A stretch of DNA of 6,217 nucleotides from Thermoprotei archaeon (GTDB lineage: Archaea; Thermoproteota; Thermoprotei; QMSL01; B3-G16). Positions 5,850 through 6,217 of the stretch are shown here, piece by piece (position 1 is the first letter of the stretch; each line of letters begins with the position of its first letter). The stretch is taken from NCBI GenBank assembly GCA_021158375.1, contig JAGGUS010000217.1:1-6217 (forward strand). Direction: 5' to 3'. The notes beneath the pieces were generated by a model. It was not told the DNA's origin, made no database searches, and was given only the letters and a program-made list of their open reading frames with translations. Both the position numbers and the translations under genes were made by a program.

Positions 5850-6217
5850 TTATCTTTTAAGAACTTTTGAATTAAACTCTCTTTCTAGATACTCCTTAAG
5901 GTTAGAGATGTGGACTATAGGTACTATCTCCTTAGCTATTTCCATTAACTTTTCGCTTATAAGTGAATTAAAGTATACTATCAAGAAGCTTGTGTCACTA
6001 TGATATTTATTTATGAGGATATATTCACCAAGGGCTACCTTAAGTCTTGAAGCATCTAAATCTACCTTGCACTCAACTATCATAACTAAGCTTTTGGCAC
6101 TCATAACCACAACGTCTACTATTACATCATATCCTTTTAATGGGATTTTGACTTGATGCATTACGTTACCTAGGGGCTTGCAAATATCCTTCAGTATAAG
6201 GGTTACGTACTCTTCGA
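5850..6217 (-). CDS. PD-(D/E)XK nuclease-like protein, 5' end beyond window
   Basis: The frame is open from the stop at 5850-5852 to the right edge, giving 121 visible C-terminal residues. An ATG at 6161 would yield 103 residues, but the 18 codons before it (beginning EEYVTLILKDI) read as a natural helix leading into the domain, so the true start is probably outside. A conserved-looking core is present: D34 in VIVDVVV, then E48-C49-K50 in MIVECKV fourteen residues later. This is the Asp...Glu-x-Lys arrangement of PD-(D/E)XK nucleases, and the layout recalls the N-terminal domain of type I restriction R subunits (HSDR_N-like). The next helix (VALGEYILINKY) and strand (SFLIVYF) fit that fold. 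No helicase or methylase lies nearby in the window. Nuclease activity and target are inferred, and the protein could be a small housekeeping or defence nuclease. Confidence 0.7.
   Translation of the reverse strand, partial: EEYVTLILKDICKPLGNVMHQVKIPLKGYDVIVDVVVMSAKSLVMIVECKVDLDASRLKVALGEYILINKYHSDTSFLIVYFNSLISEKLMEIAKEIVPIVHISNLKEYLEREFNSKVLKR
5854..5861 (-). promoter_or_regulatory. Possible TATA-like box of the PLP-enzyme gene
   Basis: Minus-strand CTTAAAAG is centred about 33 bases before ATG 5824, inside the 3' end of the nuclease-like gene, and would give a leader of about eight bases. A nearer AT element (GTTTTATAC, 5837-5845) is only about 17 bases from the ATG, too close for that start. 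Read-through from the upstream gene is equally possible. Confidence 0.3.

Overview
The window reads as archaeal chromosomal housekeeping DNA. The main evidence is a gene for the ribosome-recycling ATPase ABCE1, a small RpoM/TFIIS-type zinc-ribbon protein and a Tan1-like THUMP protein, all of archaeal/eukaryotic type. AT-rich TATA-like boxes lie about 38-40 bases before several start codons, and some Shine-Dalgarno remnants are GAGG/GTGA-like. The DNA is AT-rich by eye, with many AGA/AGG/ATA codons. A thermophilic member of the Thermoproteota/TACK group is my best guess; archaeal origin is near certain, but the lineage is not established.

Layout: (1) 1-1559, minus: ABCE1, cut by the left window edge just after the second H-loop, so about the last 80 residues are missing. 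(2) 1560-1621: short divergent promoter region with a palindromic AT box. (3) 1622-2311, plus: a 229-residue soluble protein of unknown function, apparently read from a leaderless or near-leaderless message. (4) 2300-2578, minus: a one-zinc-ribbon RpoM-like protein with an acidic tail, overlapping the 3' end of the unknown gene by 12 bases. (5) 2664-3401, minus: an ABC transporter ATPase of the MacB/LolD type with no permease in view. (6) 3402-3477: divergent promoter with a self-complementary TTTAAA box midway between two start codons and a 16-base inverted repeat beside it. (7) 3478-4652, plus: a two-gene operon with an ATGA overlap, made of a single-domain threonylcarbamoyl-AMP synthase (TsaC/Sua5 family) and a THUMP/Tan1-like protein. 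(8) 4661-5824, minus: a PLP enzyme of the cystathionine gamma-synthase/lyase family. (9) 5850-6217, minus: the C-terminal part of a PD-(D/E)XK nuclease-like protein whose frame stays open through the right edge.

How the genes relate: most of the content serves translation and RNA. ABCE1 splits ribosomes. TsaC/Sua5 starts t6A37 synthesis on tRNA, and the Tan1-like protein probably helps place ac4C on tRNA; these last two are transcribed and probably translationally coupled. The RpoM-like protein suggests a transcription role. The ABC ATPase and the sulfur-amino-acid enzyme are metabolic or transport neighbours with no evident link to the RNA genes. I see no CRISPR array, insertion sequence, tRNA, rRNA or prophage signal. 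No intergenic stretch exceeds about 90 bases. I found no convincing new multi-gene system; the items most worth a second look are the unknown 229-residue protein, the symmetric promoter with its inverted repeat, the permease-less ATPase and the open-ended nuclease-like gene.
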